Positions 16,288-24,823 of a stretch of 64,000 nucleotides of DNA are shown here, in pieces. Source of the DNA: Amycolatopsis methanolica 239 (GTDB lineage Bacteria > Actinomycetota > Actinomycetes > Mycobacteriales > Pseudonocardiaceae); NCBI RefSeq assembly GCF_000739085.1, contig NZ_CP009110.1, positions 6,324,001 to 6,388,000 on the forward strand. Direction: 5' to 3'. Under the pieces are notes generated by a model. It did not search any database and was not told where the DNA came from. It saw only the letters and a program-made list of their open reading frames with translations. Every line of letters begins with the position of its first letter. Position 1 is the stretch's first letter. The position numbers were made by a program, and so were the translations under genes.

Positions 16288-17087
16288 ATGAGCGGGTTCA
16301 TCGGTACCGACCGCAAACTGGTCTGCTACCCGGCCCCTCCTGGCCGCTCCGCTGCCTCGGCGCTGGCACCCAGGCCACGCGCCGTCGTCGTCGGCGGCGG
16401 CATCGCCGGGCTCACCGCGGTGACCATGAGCCGCGGCTTCCACGCCTTCTTCCGCCAGTACTACAACCTGCGTCAGCTCCTGCGCCGCACCGACCCCCAC
16501 CTCGATCGGCTGACCGCGCTCACCGACTACCCGCTGCTGGATGCCGCCGGGCGCATCGACAGCTTCCGCGGGCTGCCGAGGACGCCACCGTTGAACGCGC
16601 TGGTTTTCGCCCTGCGCAGCCCCACCTTTCGCTGGCACGACCTGCTGCGGCTGAAACCGCGGCCGGCGCTGCCCCTGATCACCGTCGGCGTGCCAGGGAT
16701 CTACGAACAGCTCGACGACGTCGACGCCGCGTCGTTCCTGGAGCGGATCACTTCCCGCCCTCCGCACGGCATCTCGCGTTCGAGGTGTTCTCCCGCAGCT
16801 TCTTCGCCCCGCCAGCGGAGATGTCCGCCGCGGAGCTGGCCACGATGTTCCATCTGTACTTCCTCGGCTCGTCCGAGGGGCTCGTCTTCGACGTCCCGTC
16901 CGACACCTATCCCGCCGCGCTCTGGACGCCACTCGGGCACTACCTGGCCGGGCTCGGGGTCCGGCCGCACACCGGCCGCGGCGTCGACCCCGTCGGCCCG
17001 CGCCGGTTCCGGGTGCGCACCGCCGCCGGGGCGGAATCCGAGGTGCACGGCGTGGTACTGGCCGCGGACGTCCCCGTGCCGTGGTGA
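16288..17087 (+). pseudogene. crtU: Decayed isorenieratene synthase (crtU) remnant
   Basis: The translation follows carotenoid phi-ring synthase CrtU: an FAD-binding start (RAVVVGGGIAGLTA), MSRGFHAFFRQYYNLRQLL, then in another frame ARHLAFEVFSRSFFAPP and FHLYFLGSSEGLVFDVPSD. Three lesions are visible. About 50 residues that should follow the FAD loop are missing, so GLTA runs straight into TMSRGF. A one-base loss near 16750 shifts the frame; adding one base restores the expected I-N-F-P. The reading frame stops at 17087, and the C-terminal part is absent. CrtU makes aromatic carotenoid end groups. No other crt gene is in the window. It cannot encode a working enzyme. Confidence 0.8.
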
Positions 17088-17382
17088 CCGGCGCGGTCGC
17101 TCGCTGGCGGACGACCGCGGGACGGGTGGACGAGGACCTGCTGGCCGACTTCTGCCACCACATCGGCACGACGCCGGACGAGCTGCTGGCGTTCTGTTTC
17201 CTGCGCAGGCAGGACACGGGCGAGCGGTTCCTGAACGTGCGGCGGCGGGCGGTGGTCAACTCGTGGCTCGACGAGTTGGTCGCGGCGCGCGGCTGGACCG
17301 GGAAGGAGGCCGTGGTGCGGGCCAACGTGGTGCGCGGGTTCCTGATCCACAACGGCGTCCCCATCCAGGGCGCGGTTGTGGT
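17088..17382 (+). pseudogene. Unassigned gene fragment abutting the antiporter gene
   Basis: An open frame from about 17081 has natural-looking protein composition (RVDEDLLADFCHHIGTTPDE, then NVVRGFLIHNGVPIQG) but no start signal. It runs into the antisense of the next gene, so it looks like an internal piece of a larger coding sequence. I do not recognise the family; a piece of a recombinase-like or plasmid-type gene is possible but unproven. With the crtU remnant it marks a rearranged junction between the sugar island and the genes to the right. Confidence 0.4.
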
Positions 17383-18468
17383 TCAGGGGTTGACGGCCAG
17401 GAAGATGAAGCTCGCGAACAGGGCGAGGTGGACGCCGCCCTGCAGGGGTGTGGCGCGGCCGGGCACGACGGTCAGCACACCGGTCACCACGGTGAGCGCG
17501 AGCAGCACCAGGTGGGTGCTGCCGAGGCCGAGCACCAGCGTGCCGGGCAGCCAGATCGAGGCGAGCGCGATCGCCGGGATGGTGAGGCCGATGCTCGCCA
17601 TCGCCGAGCCGAGCGCCAGGTTGAGGCTGGTCTGGATGCGGTCGCGCAGGGCGGCCCGCACCGCGGCGAGGGTCTCGGGGAGCAGGACCAGCAGGGCGAT
17701 CACCACGCCGACCACCGCGTGCGGGAGGCCGGCGTGGTCCACGCCGGCCTCGATCGCCGGGGACACCACCTTCGCGTCGCCGACCACGGCGACCAGCGCG
17801 ACCAGCAGGAAGGCCAGGCTGAACCAGGCGGCGCCGGAGCTGGGCGGCTCGGCGTGTTCGTCGGCGCCCTGTTTGACGGGCAGGAAGTAGTCGCGGTGCC
17901 GGTAGGTCTGCATCGCGACGAACAGGCCGTACAGCACGAGGGACGCCACGCCCGCGAACGCGAGCTGGGCCGGGGAGAACTCCGGGCCGGGGCGGCTGGT
18001 GGTGAAGGTGGGCAGGACCAGGCTCAGCGTGGCCAGCGTCGCGACGGTCGCGAGCGCCGCGCCGGCGCCCTCCGCGTTGAACACGGCGACCCGGTGCCGC
18101 AGCGCGCCGACCAACAGGGACACGCCGAGGATGCCGTTGCAGGTGATCATCACGGCGGCGAACACGGTGTCGCGTGCCAGGGTGGCGCTCTTCGCCCCAC
18201 CGTCAGCCATCAGAGTGACAATCAGGGCGACTTCGATCACCGTGACGGCGACGGCCAGCACGAGCGACCCGAACGGTTCCCCGATCCGGTGAGCCACCAC
18301 CTCCGCGTGGTGGACCGCGGCGAGCACGGCCGCCGCCAGGCACAGCGCGACCACGATGACGAGCGGCAACGGGAGTTTGCGGCCCCAGCTCAGCACCAGC
18401 GCGACGATGGCGACCAGTGGGGCAATGACGGTCCAGTCGGTCAGCCGGGATCGGATGCGCGCGCCCAC
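17383..18468 (-). CDS. chaA: Calcium/cation:proton antiporter, ChaA type
   Basis: A 361-residue membrane protein with about eleven hydrophobic spans arranged as two related halves, as in CaCA-family exchangers. The acidic helices expected at the ion site are visible: VTVIEVALIVTLM in the first half and LLPETLAAVRAALRD in the second. It would export calcium, sodium or potassium in exchange for protons across the cytoplasmic membrane. The start is GTG (MGARIRSRLTDW). Its stop abuts the gene-fragment junction, so the 3' flank has been rearranged while the coding part looks intact. It is transcribed alone. Confidence 0.88.
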   Translation of the reverse strand: MGARIRSRLTDWTVIAPLVAIVALVLSWGRKLPLPLVIVVALCLAAAVLAAVHHAEVVAHRIGEPFGSLVLAVAVTVIEVALIVTLMADGGAKSATLARDTVFAAVMITCNGILGVSLLVGALRHRVAVFNAEGAGAALATVATLATLSLVLPTFTTSRPGPEFSPAQLAFAGVASLVLYGLFVAMQTYRHRDYFLPVKQGADEHAEPPSSGAAWFSLAFLLVALVAVVGDAKVVSPAIEAGVDHAGLPHAVVGVVIALLVLLPETLAAVRAALRDRIQTSLNLALGSAMASIGLTIPAIALASIWLPGTLVLGLGSTHLVLLALTVVTGVLTVVPGRATPLQGGVHLALFASFIFLAVNP

Positions 18469-18673
18469 GCGCCCACCCTGCCACAGCGATCGTCAAGCGG
18501 CCGGGCTTGCGCGCGCCGCCGGTGTGTGATGCCCTTTCACCCCTGGGTGGGTTGTTCTCGCACACTGAAGCGATCTATGTCACACCAGGGTACCGATCTT
18601 GACCCCCGGCCGATAGAAAGCGCGACGGCTCGACGCGGAACGACCTGGACGAGTGACGAGAAAGGTACGCCCT

Positions 18674-19678
18674 GTGACGACAGGTGCCCACAGCCTGGGA
18701 ACCGGAAGCGGGGCGACGACGGTCGCCGAACTGCTCGCGCGCAGTGATCGCCCGGTTCGCCGGCGTCACAGCCGCGTCCCCGCGCCCTCTCCCGCCGAGA
18801 TGACGATGCCGACCATGGTCGCCGCCATTTCCGTGCTCGACTCGAAGTCCCCGCGCCGCCTGGAGCGGCCGCCGGTGGCGAGCACCGCCGGGATGCGGGT
18901 GTTCGGGACCGGCTCGTTCGGTTCGGCCGGCACGGTCGGCGCCACCCTGCGCGGCTCCGACGAAGGCGGCGCAGGCCGGACGACGGCGCCCGGCTCGATG
19001 ACCGGTGAACAGACGCCCGCGGCGCTCGCGACCACGCCCCTCGCCCCGGCCCCGCCTGCCGCCCCGCTCCCGCCTGCCGCCGAGGACGTCGCGGAGGTCA
19101 AGGCGGCACAGACGATCGTCTTCGAGGCCTGCGTCGGCGACCCGGAGCCGGGACCGGCCGAGCCGTTGATCGTGCCGGTCGACGAGGACGCCGACGCGCA
19201 GCCCGCCAAGGAGCGGCGCAACCGGCCGCTGATCCTGGCCACCGCGAGCGCGGGGCTGACGCTGGCCGGCGCGATGCTGGTCGGCGGGTGGATCGCCGGG
19301 CCGGGTGGGACGGCCGAGCCGGTCAGCCTGGCCGGCGGGCACGCAGCGCCGCAGGAGCCGACCGTGGCCGGGCAGGACGAGACCGACGACGCGGTGCCGC
19401 CGACGGGCCAGTTCACCGGCATCCTGCCGATCGCCGCGACGAAGCAGGCCGCGCCGCAGACGACGACGCCGAAGGCCACCGCGCCGGCCACGAAGAAGAC
19501 GACGCAGCAGGCGGTTCCGAAGCAGACCCGGCAGCAGGCGCCGCAACCGCGGTACTCGGTGCCCCAGTACTCCGTGCCGCGCTACGAAATCCCGGACTGG
19601 CGCGACTACGAGCGTCACTACGACTACGGGCACGGGCGCGACCGCGACTACGACCGGGACGGCCGCCGCCACCGCTGA
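18674..19678 (+). CDS. Single-pass membrane protein with long Pro/Thr-rich outer tail, function unknown
   Basis: A 334-residue protein. GTG at 18674 is chosen over a GTG seven codons earlier because AGAAAGG lies eight bases upstream. The N-terminal half is Pro/Ala-rich and probably disordered in the cytoplasm, beginning with a VAELLARSDRP motif that recurs (VAELLEREGW) in the one-span protein at 45627-46169. One transmembrane segment follows near 200-223 (LILATASAGLTLAGAMLV), then a Thr/Gln/Pro-rich outer region ending in a Tyr/Asp/Arg-rich tail (YDYGHGRDRDYDRDGRRHR). No catalytic domain is seen. The pattern is common among unassigned actinomycete envelope proteins. Confidence 0.7.
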   Translation: MTTGAHSLGTGSGATTVAELLARSDRPVRRRHSRVPAPSPAEMTMPTMVAAISVLDSKSPRRLERPPVASTAGMRVFGTGSFGSAGTVGATLRGSDEGGAGRTTAPGSMTGEQTPAALATTPLAPAPPAAPLPPAAEDVAEVKAAQTIVFEACVGDPEPGPAEPLIVPVDEDADAQPAKERRNRPLILATASAGLTLAGAMLVGGWIAGPGGTAEPVSLAGGHAAPQEPTVAGQDETDDAVPPTGQFTGILPIAATKQAAPQTTTPKATAPATKKTTQQAVPKQTRQQAPQPRYSVPQYSVPRYEIPDWRDYERHYDYGHGRDRDYDRDGRRHR

Positions 19679-19720
19679 CCTGTTGACGCCCGCACCGGCC
19701 GCGGCGGATCATCGCCGGTG

Positions 19721-21352
19721 ATGAGCGTCTACGACGACAGGCCGTGGCTGGCGCGGTACGCGCCGGGGCAACCGGCGGGGATCACCGTCGAGCACGAGAG
19801 CGCGCTGGCGATGTTCCGGGCGTCCGTGGCGCGTGATCCGGACGGGGACATCCTGCGGTACTTCGGTGGTCGCATCACGCTGCGCGAGCTGGACGAGCTG
19901 ACCGACGCGTTCGCCGCGGGCATCACCGACGCCGGGTTCCGTCCCGGCGAGCGCGTCGCGATCTACGCGCAGAACGTGCCGCAGTTCGTGATCGCGCAGG
20001 TCGGCACGTGGAAGGCGGGCGGGATCGCGGTGTCGGTCAACCCGATGAACCGCGGACGCGAACTGGGGCAGCTGCTGGCCGATTCGGGCGCGACGGTGCT
20101 GGTGACGTTGCAGTCGCTGTGGCACGAGGTGGCGGCGGAGGTGGTGCCGGGGACGGCGGTGCGGACGGTGCTGACGACGTCCGAACTGGAGTACCGCGCG
20201 GAGCCCGGTTCGCCGGTGGAGTGCCCGGGAACCGTTGACCTGGCGGGGATGCTGGCGCGGTTCCGGGGCGTGGCGCCACCGTCGGTGACGCTCGGACCGG
20301 ACGACATCGCCTTTCTGACCTACACCTCGGGCACGACGGGCCCGCCGAAGGGCGCCATGACGACGCACCGCAACGTCGTCTTCAACGCCCAGACTTACCG
20401 GGACTGGGTGGGGCTGAGCGAGGACGACGTGATCCTCGGGGTGGCGCCGCTGTTCCACATCACCGGGCTGATCGGGCACATCGCGGTGGCCCTGCTGGTC
20501 GGCGCGCCGCTCGTGTTGATGCACCGCTTCGACGCGGCGCGCACCGTGGAGACGGTGCGCGCGGAGCGGGCGACGTTCACCGTCGGGTCGATCACGGTGT
20601 TCATCGCGTTGATGAACGTGCCCGACGTGGACCGGGATGCGCTGGCTTCGCTGCGGAAGATCTACTCGGGCGGGGCGCCGATCCCGCCGAGCACGGTGAA
20701 GGCCTTCCAGGCGATGTTCGGCACGTACATCCACAACTGCTACGGCCTCACGGAGACGACATCACCGTCACACGCGGTGCCGTTCGGCGTGGAAGCGCCG
20801 GTGGACCCCGCTTCCGGCGCGTTGTCAGTCGGGGTGCCGGTGTACGACACGGTGGTGCGGGTCGTCGACGAGGACGGCCGGGAGCTGCCTGCCGGCGAGG
20901 TGGGCGAGCTGGTGACGTCCGGACCGCAGGTGGTGGCCGGATACTGGGAAAAGCCGGCGGAGGCGGAGAAGGCGCTTCCCGGGGGACGCCTGTACACGGG
21001 CGACGTCGGGTACATGGACGCCGAGGGCTGGTTCTACGTGGTGGACCGGAAGAAGGACCAGATCAACGCGGGCGGGTACAAGGTGTGGCCGCGCGAGGTC
21101 GAAGACGTCCTGTACGAACACGAAGCCGTGCGGGAAGCCGCGGTGGTCGGCGTCCCGGACGAGTACCGGGGCGAGACGGTGAAGGCGTTCGTCAGCCTGC
21201 GCCCCGGGTTTTCGGTCACGGCGGAGGAACTGATTTCGTTCTGCCGCCAACGCATGGCGGCTTACAAGTATCCGCGCCAGGTGGAATTCCTGGAGGAACT
21301 GCCGAAGACCGTGTCAGGCAAACTACTGCGCCGCGCGCTGCGCGGCGGTTGA
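19721..21352 (+). CDS. Long-chain acyl-CoA synthetase (class I adenylate-forming)
   Basis: A 543-residue ligase that activates a carboxylic acid as acyl-AMP and transfers it to CoA. The P-loop YTSGTTGPPKG is at 201-211, the nucleotide motif YGLTET near 345, GDVGYMD near 428, and the C-terminal lysine motif at the end (PKTVSGKLLRRAL). Length and motifs fit FadD-type enzymes; chain length of the substrate is not readable. The ATG at 19721 directly follows a GTG, and a 7-bp hairpin (19693-19720) ends at the start codon, which could lower translation. Transcription ends at the hairpins after 21360. Confidence 0.9.
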   Translation: MSVYDDRPWLARYAPGQPAGITVEHESALAMFRASVARDPDGDILRYFGGRITLRELDELTDAFAAGITDAGFRPGERVAIYAQNVPQFVIAQVGTWKAGGIAVSVNPMNRGRELGQLLADSGATVLVTLQSLWHEVAAEVVPGTAVRTVLTTSELEYRAEPGSPVECPGTVDLAGMLARFRGVAPPSVTLGPDDIAFLTYTSGTTGPPKGAMTTHRNVVFNAQTYRDWVGLSEDDVILGVAPLFHITGLIGHIAVALLVGAPLVLMHRFDAARTVETVRAERATFTVGSITVFIALMNVPDVDRDALASLRKIYSGGAPIPPSTVKAFQAMFGTYIHNCYGLTETTSPSHAVPFGVEAPVDPASGALSVGVPVYDTVVRVVDEDGRELPAGEVGELVTSGPQVVAGYWEKPAEAEKALPGGRLYTGDVGYMDAEGWFYVVDRKKDQINAGGYKVWPREVEDVLYEHEAVREAAVVGVPDEYRGETVKAFVSLRPGFSVTAEELISFCRQRMAAYKYPRQVEFLEELPKTVSGKLLRRALRGG

Positions 21353-21360
21353 TCTTTGAA

Positions 21361-21378
21361 CCCGCGCCTTCGCGCGGG
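21361..21378 (+). terminator. Terminator hairpin after the acyl-CoA ligase gene
   Basis: CCCGCGC and GCGCGGG pair around CTTC, forming a perfect 7-bp stem eight bases after the stop, followed by AAAAG. A compact GC-rich terminator is likely. Confidence 0.6.
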
Positions 21379-21446
21379 AAAAGCGCCTCACGGCGCCGGA
21401 AGGTCACGTTACGACCACCCCTTCCCCCGATGCCTGATTCTGTTTC

Positions 21447-21506
21447 AGTCGCCGAACAGGCGTGTCAAGGCGGGAAAGAGTACCTTGACACGCCTGGTCG
21501 GCGACT
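21447..21506. repeat. 24-bp inverted repeat between convergent genes (REP-like hairpin or terminator)
   Basis: Arms 21447-21470 and 21483-21506 pair over 24 bp with one mismatch around a 12-base loop (CGGGAAAGAGTA). The inner arm reads GGCGTGTCAAGG. It sits between the rightward ligase gene and the leftward small gene, so it can end transcription from both sides, but its length exceeds a normal terminator and suggests a dispersed repeat element. Confidence 0.65.
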
Positions 21507-21605
21507 AAAGATCGGCTGTGGATCGGGGGCGAGGGAGGTCTGGTTGGGTCAGTCGCTTGCTTTGCGTTGCCGGGTGCCGGTTTGTTGTTGCCCCGAGAAT
21601 CCCTG

Positions 21606-21800
21606 TTATTCGTGGTCGTCGGCGTTTGCGCGCCTCGCTGCTTCCCGCATCTCGAAGAGGTCCGTCAGCCAGTCGCCGGTCTCCCGGGCGATGTCCCGCA
21701 CCGCGCCGGTGATGATCGTCGCGATGTTGCCGATGTGGGTGGCTGCCGACTCGGTGAGCACCTGGACCGTGTCCTTGCCGCTTTCGATCGGATCGACCAT
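21606..21800 (-). CDS. Small conserved-looking helical protein downstream of desaturase
   Basis: A 64-residue protein. ATG at 21800 has AGGA six bases upstream; a GTG one codon earlier is possible. It starts nine bases after the desaturase stop, so the two are cotranscribed. The sequence is predicted to be largely helical (TVQVLTESAATHIGNIATI, then WLTDLFEMREAARR), acidic overall, with no cysteine and no clear membrane span. I do not recognise a family. Its position suggests a helper of the membrane desaturase system, but nothing in the sequence proves this. Confidence 0.65.
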   Translation of the reverse strand: MVDPIESGKDTVQVLTESAATHIGNIATIITGAVRDIARETGDWLTDLFEMREAARRANADDHE

Positions 21801-21809
21801 CACACGTCC

Positions 21810-22937
21810 TTACGCCGCCGCGGAAACCCTGTCGGATGCCAGCGTATCGGGCTTCCCGTCCGTCTGCCGAGGCCGCGGCGGCAGCGCGAACTTCACGATC
21901 TTCTTCGCGACCGACCACAGCTGCTTGTGCAGCGGCCCGGTGTTGTAGGGCAGTCCGTACTTCTCGCACACCGCGCGCACCTCCGCGGCGATCTGCGGGT
22001 ACCGCCGCGCCGGGATGTCCGGGAACAGGTGGTGCTCGATCTGATGTGAAAGGTTGCCGCTGAGGATGTGGAACAGCGGGCCGCCCGTGATGTTCGCCGA
22101 GCCGAGGATCTGGCGCAGGTACCACTGGCCCCGCGTCTCGTTCTCGGTCTCCTCCTCGGTGAAGCTCTCCACGTCGGACGGGAAGTGGCCGCAGAAGATG
22201 ATCGCGAACGCCCACAGGTTGCGGGTCAGGTTCGCCGACGCGTTGCCCAGGAACGTCAGCGGCGCGAGCGGGCCGGTGAGCAGCGGGAACAACACGTAGT
22301 CCTTGCCGACCTGCTTCACCGCTTTGCGTGCCATCCGCTCGCGCATCTGCTTCAGCTCGGGGTCCGACCACTTCCGCTCACCACGCACCACCCGGTCGAA
22401 CTCCAGGTCGTGCAACATCACGCCCCACTGGAAGATGAAGGCCAGCACCGTCGCGTACACCGGGTTGCCCAGGTAGTACGGGTGCCACTTCTGCGCCGGG
22501 TCGATGCGCAGGATGCCGTACCCGATGTCGCGGTCCTTGTCGAGCACGTTGGTGAACGTGTGGTGGATGTAGTTGTGCGAGTGCCGCCAGTTCTCCGCGG
22601 GCGCCATCGTGTCCCACTCGAACTTCTGCGAGCTCAGCTCGGGGATGCGCGTCCAGTCGTACTGGCCGTGCATCACGTTGTGGCCGATCTCCATGTTGTC
22701 CAGGATCTTCGCCAGCGACAGCGCGCCGACCCCGGCGAGCCAGGCGGGCGGGACGAACCCGGCGAACATCAGCGCCCGCCCGGCGACCTCCAGCCCGCGC
22801 TGGGTCTTGATCACGTTCCTGATGTAGTCGACGTCATCCTGGCCCAGGTCGGCCACGATCCGCTGCCGGATCGCGTCCATCTCACGGCCGAACTCCTCGA
22901 TCTGCTCCGGCGTCAGCCGGTCCTGCAAGCCGGTCAT
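21810..22937 (-). CDS. Membrane fatty acid (acyl-CoA) desaturase, DesA3-like
   Basis: A 375-residue integral membrane desaturase with the three histidine boxes of the di-iron site: GHNVMH (85-90), HNYIHH (121-126) and HQIEHH (298-303). Two hydrophobic segment pairs separate them. The protein introduces a double bond into saturated acyl chains using electrons from the flavin/2Fe-2S reductase encoded 12 bases upstream. The pair and gene order match the mycobacterial DesA3/Rv3230c stearoyl-CoA delta-9 desaturase system. GAGGAGC lies six bases before the ATG. A small 64-codon gene follows in the same transcript. Confidence 0.93.
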   Translation of the reverse strand: MTGLQDRLTPEQIEEFGREMDAIRQRIVADLGQDDVDYIRNVIKTQRGLEVAGRALMFAGFVPPAWLAGVGALSLAKILDNMEIGHNVMHGQYDWTRIPELSSQKFEWDTMAPAENWRHSHNYIHHTFTNVLDKDRDIGYGILRIDPAQKWHPYYLGNPVYATVLAFIFQWGVMLHDLEFDRVVRGERKWSDPELKQMRERMARKAVKQVGKDYVLFPLLTGPLAPLTFLGNASANLTRNLWAFAIIFCGHFPSDVESFTEEETENETRGQWYLRQILGSANITGGPLFHILSGNLSHQIEHHLFPDIPARRYPQIAAEVRAVCEKYGLPYNTGPLHKQLWSVAKKIVKFALPPRPRQTDGKPDTLASDRVSAAA

Positions 22938-22949
22938 GGGAAAGCTCCT

Positions 22950-23996
22950 CTACGCGTCGATCTCCACGTCCCCGGCGGGGACGGAGATGCAGAGCTGGAT
23001 CTCTTCGTTCTCCTCGCCGGACACCTCGCCCGACTTCGTGTTCCGCACCCGGCCGCGGGCCTTGACTTTCGTGCAGGAGAAGCAGATGCCCATCCGGCAC
23101 CCGTGCTCCGGGCGGAGCCCGGCCTCCTCGGCCTGTTCCAGCAGCGGGCGGCCCGAGTTGGGGAACTCGACACCGCTGTGCGCGAACCGCACGGTCCCTT
23201 CGGCCGCCGACTCGTCGATCACCAGCTCCGACGACGCGAACTCTTCGGTGATCAGCTGTTCACTCAATTGTTCGCTGTCGTACCCGGCCCGCACGGAGTC
23301 CATCAGCTGCGCGGGCCCGCACAGGTAGGTCAGCGCGCCGGCGTACCAGGGCGCGGCTTCGGCCAGGTGTTCCCGCGAGAAGAACCCGCTCAGCTCGCCA
23401 CCCGCCGCGTGCGTGCACGCGAGCACGACCCGCACGTTCGGGGCCTGCCGCGCCAGCTCGTGGGCGTAGAGCACGTCGTCCGGGGTGTTCGCGTAGTGCA
23501 GGAACACCACCTCGCCGCGGTGCCCCTCGTCGGCGAGGGTGCGCAGCATCGACATCAGCGGGGTGATTCCGCTGCCGCCGCTGATCAGCAGCAGCTTCTC
23601 CGGTCGCGGTTCGGGCAGGGTGAACGCGCCGTCCGCCTGCGACAGGCCGAGCACCCAACCCGGCCGGGCGCGGTTGAGGTGCTGCGACACCAGCCCCTGC
23701 GCCTTGATCGTCAGCTCCAGCCGCCCGTCCCGGTGCTGCGAACCGGCCGGCGAGTAGCACCGGGTGCGGCGCACGCCGTCGATGTCCACCGAGACCCGCA
23801 CGTACTGGCCCGCCCGGAAGCCGCGCCACGCCGAGCTGGGCTTGAGCGTCAGGGTGACCGTGCCGGGGGTCTGATGCTCGACCGCGGTGACCTCGCCGCG
23901 GATCTCGCGACGGACCAGCATCGGGTCGACGAGCTCCAGGTAGCGGTCGATGCCGTGCGGGGTGAGCAGCGCCTCGGCGATCGCGGCGAGCCGCAT
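22950..23996 (-). CDS. Flavin/2Fe-2S oxidoreductase, electron donor to the desaturase
   Basis: A 348-residue three-domain reductase. The FAD motif RCYS is at 79-82, the NAD(P) loop GGSGITPL at 140-147, and a C-terminal plant-type ferredoxin domain has Cys300, Cys305, Cys308 and Cys336. This passes electrons from NAD(P)H through FAD to the 2Fe-2S centre and on to the di-iron desaturase. The ATG has GGGGAGGA five bases upstream. It is the first gene of the leftward desaturase operon and diverges from a TetR gene 91 bp away. It is close in layout to mycobacterial Rv3230c. Confidence 0.92.
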   Translation of the reverse strand: MRLAAIAEALLTPHGIDRYLELVDPMLVRREIRGEVTAVEHQTPGTVTLTLKPSSAWRGFRAGQYVRVSVDIDGVRRTRCYSPAGSQHRDGRLELTIKAQGLVSQHLNRARPGWVLGLSQADGAFTLPEPRPEKLLLISGGSGITPLMSMLRTLADEGHRGEVVFLHYANTPDDVLYAHELARQAPNVRVVLACTHAAGGELSGFFSREHLAEAAPWYAGALTYLCGPAQLMDSVRAGYDSEQLSEQLITEEFASSELVIDESAAEGTVRFAHSGVEFPNSGRPLLEQAEEAGLRPEHGCRMGICFSCTKVKARGRVRNTKSGEVSGEENEEIQLCISVPAGDVEIDA

Positions 23997-24087
23997 GATT
24001 CCTCCCCGGGTTCATTTTCGGAGAACACTTGTACACTCAATGGTGGCGCATCCGGCGGGGGCGCTGTCAACCGAAGGAGGTGCGGGC

Positions 24088-24762
24088 GTGACGCAGGTCG
24101 CACCCGGAAGCGGACGTAAGATCGACGACGTGTCGGCCGAGTCCATGAAGCCCGTGAGCCGGCAGGAACGCAAACAGCGCACCCGCCAGGCGCTGCTGGA
24201 CGCCGCGCTCGCCCAGCTCGCCGACCGCCCGTTCGCGGTGCTCAGCCTGCGCGAGGTGACCAAGCAGGCGGACATCGTGCCCACCGCCTTCTACCGGCAC
24301 TTCACGTCCATGGACGAGCTCGGCCTGGTGCTGCTCGGCGAATCGATGGCGGTCCTGCGCCGCATGCTCGACGCCGCGCGGGACACCGGCACCGACTTCG
24401 ACCAGGTCGCCCGCACCGTCGTGCGGACCCTGCACGAGTACACCCGCGCACACGAGGCCCACTTCCGCTTCCTCGCCAGGGAACGGCACGGCGGATCCGG
24501 AGCGGTGCCGCAGGCCGCGCGCACGGAACTGCGCATGTTCGCCGGCGACCTGGCCGTCGACCTCGCCCGGTTCGACTGCCTGCGCCGCTGGCGCACCGAC
24601 GACCTGCGAATGCTCGCCGACATGATCGTCACCATGCTGCTGTCCACCGCGGTGGAACTCATCGAAACCGTGCCGCACAGCGCGGAATCCGACGAACGCA
24701 TTCTCGCCACCGCGGAGAACCGGCTGAAGCTGATCGCCCGCGGCGCCGAGCACTGGCAGTGA
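24088..24762 (+). CDS. TetR-family repressor, divergent from desaturase operon
   Basis: A 224-residue regulator. GTG at 24088 is chosen because GAAGGAGG lies seven bases before it. The helix-turn-helix is at about 25-70 (LREVTKQADIVPTAFYRHF), and the rest is the all-helical ligand and dimer domain. Divergence from the reductase/desaturase genes points to control of membrane lipid unsaturation, probably sensing an acyl-CoA (inference; FadR-like and mycobacterial desaturase repressors offer precedent). The 91-bp intergenic region contains an AT-richer segment with TTGTACA near 24030, a candidate operator, though its symmetry is poor. Confidence 0.88.
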   Translation: MTQVAPGSGRKIDDVSAESMKPVSRQERKQRTRQALLDAALAQLADRPFAVLSLREVTKQADIVPTAFYRHFTSMDELGLVLLGESMAVLRRMLDAARDTGTDFDQVARTVVRTLHEYTRAHEAHFRFLARERHGGSGAVPQAARTELRMFAGDLAVDLARFDCLRRWRTDDLRMLADMIVTMLLSTAVELIETVPHSAESDERILATAENRLKLIARGAEHWQ

Positions 24763-24823
24763 CCCTCATTCGAGGGACACCGGCGGTTTGCACGCGCCGA
24801 CCGGGCTTGTCACCGTCGGATTC

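Noticed and set aside
14692-17364. An 890-codon leftward open frame
   Set aside because: It is antisense to the regulator and the crtU remnant, Arg/Pro/Gly-rich without motifs, a normal high-GC shadow.
16180-18747. An 855-codon open frame across the crtU remnant and antisense to the antiporter
   Set aside because: It joins unrelated pieces; motif-bearing parts are the crtU remnant and the rest is antisense to a good membrane-protein gene.
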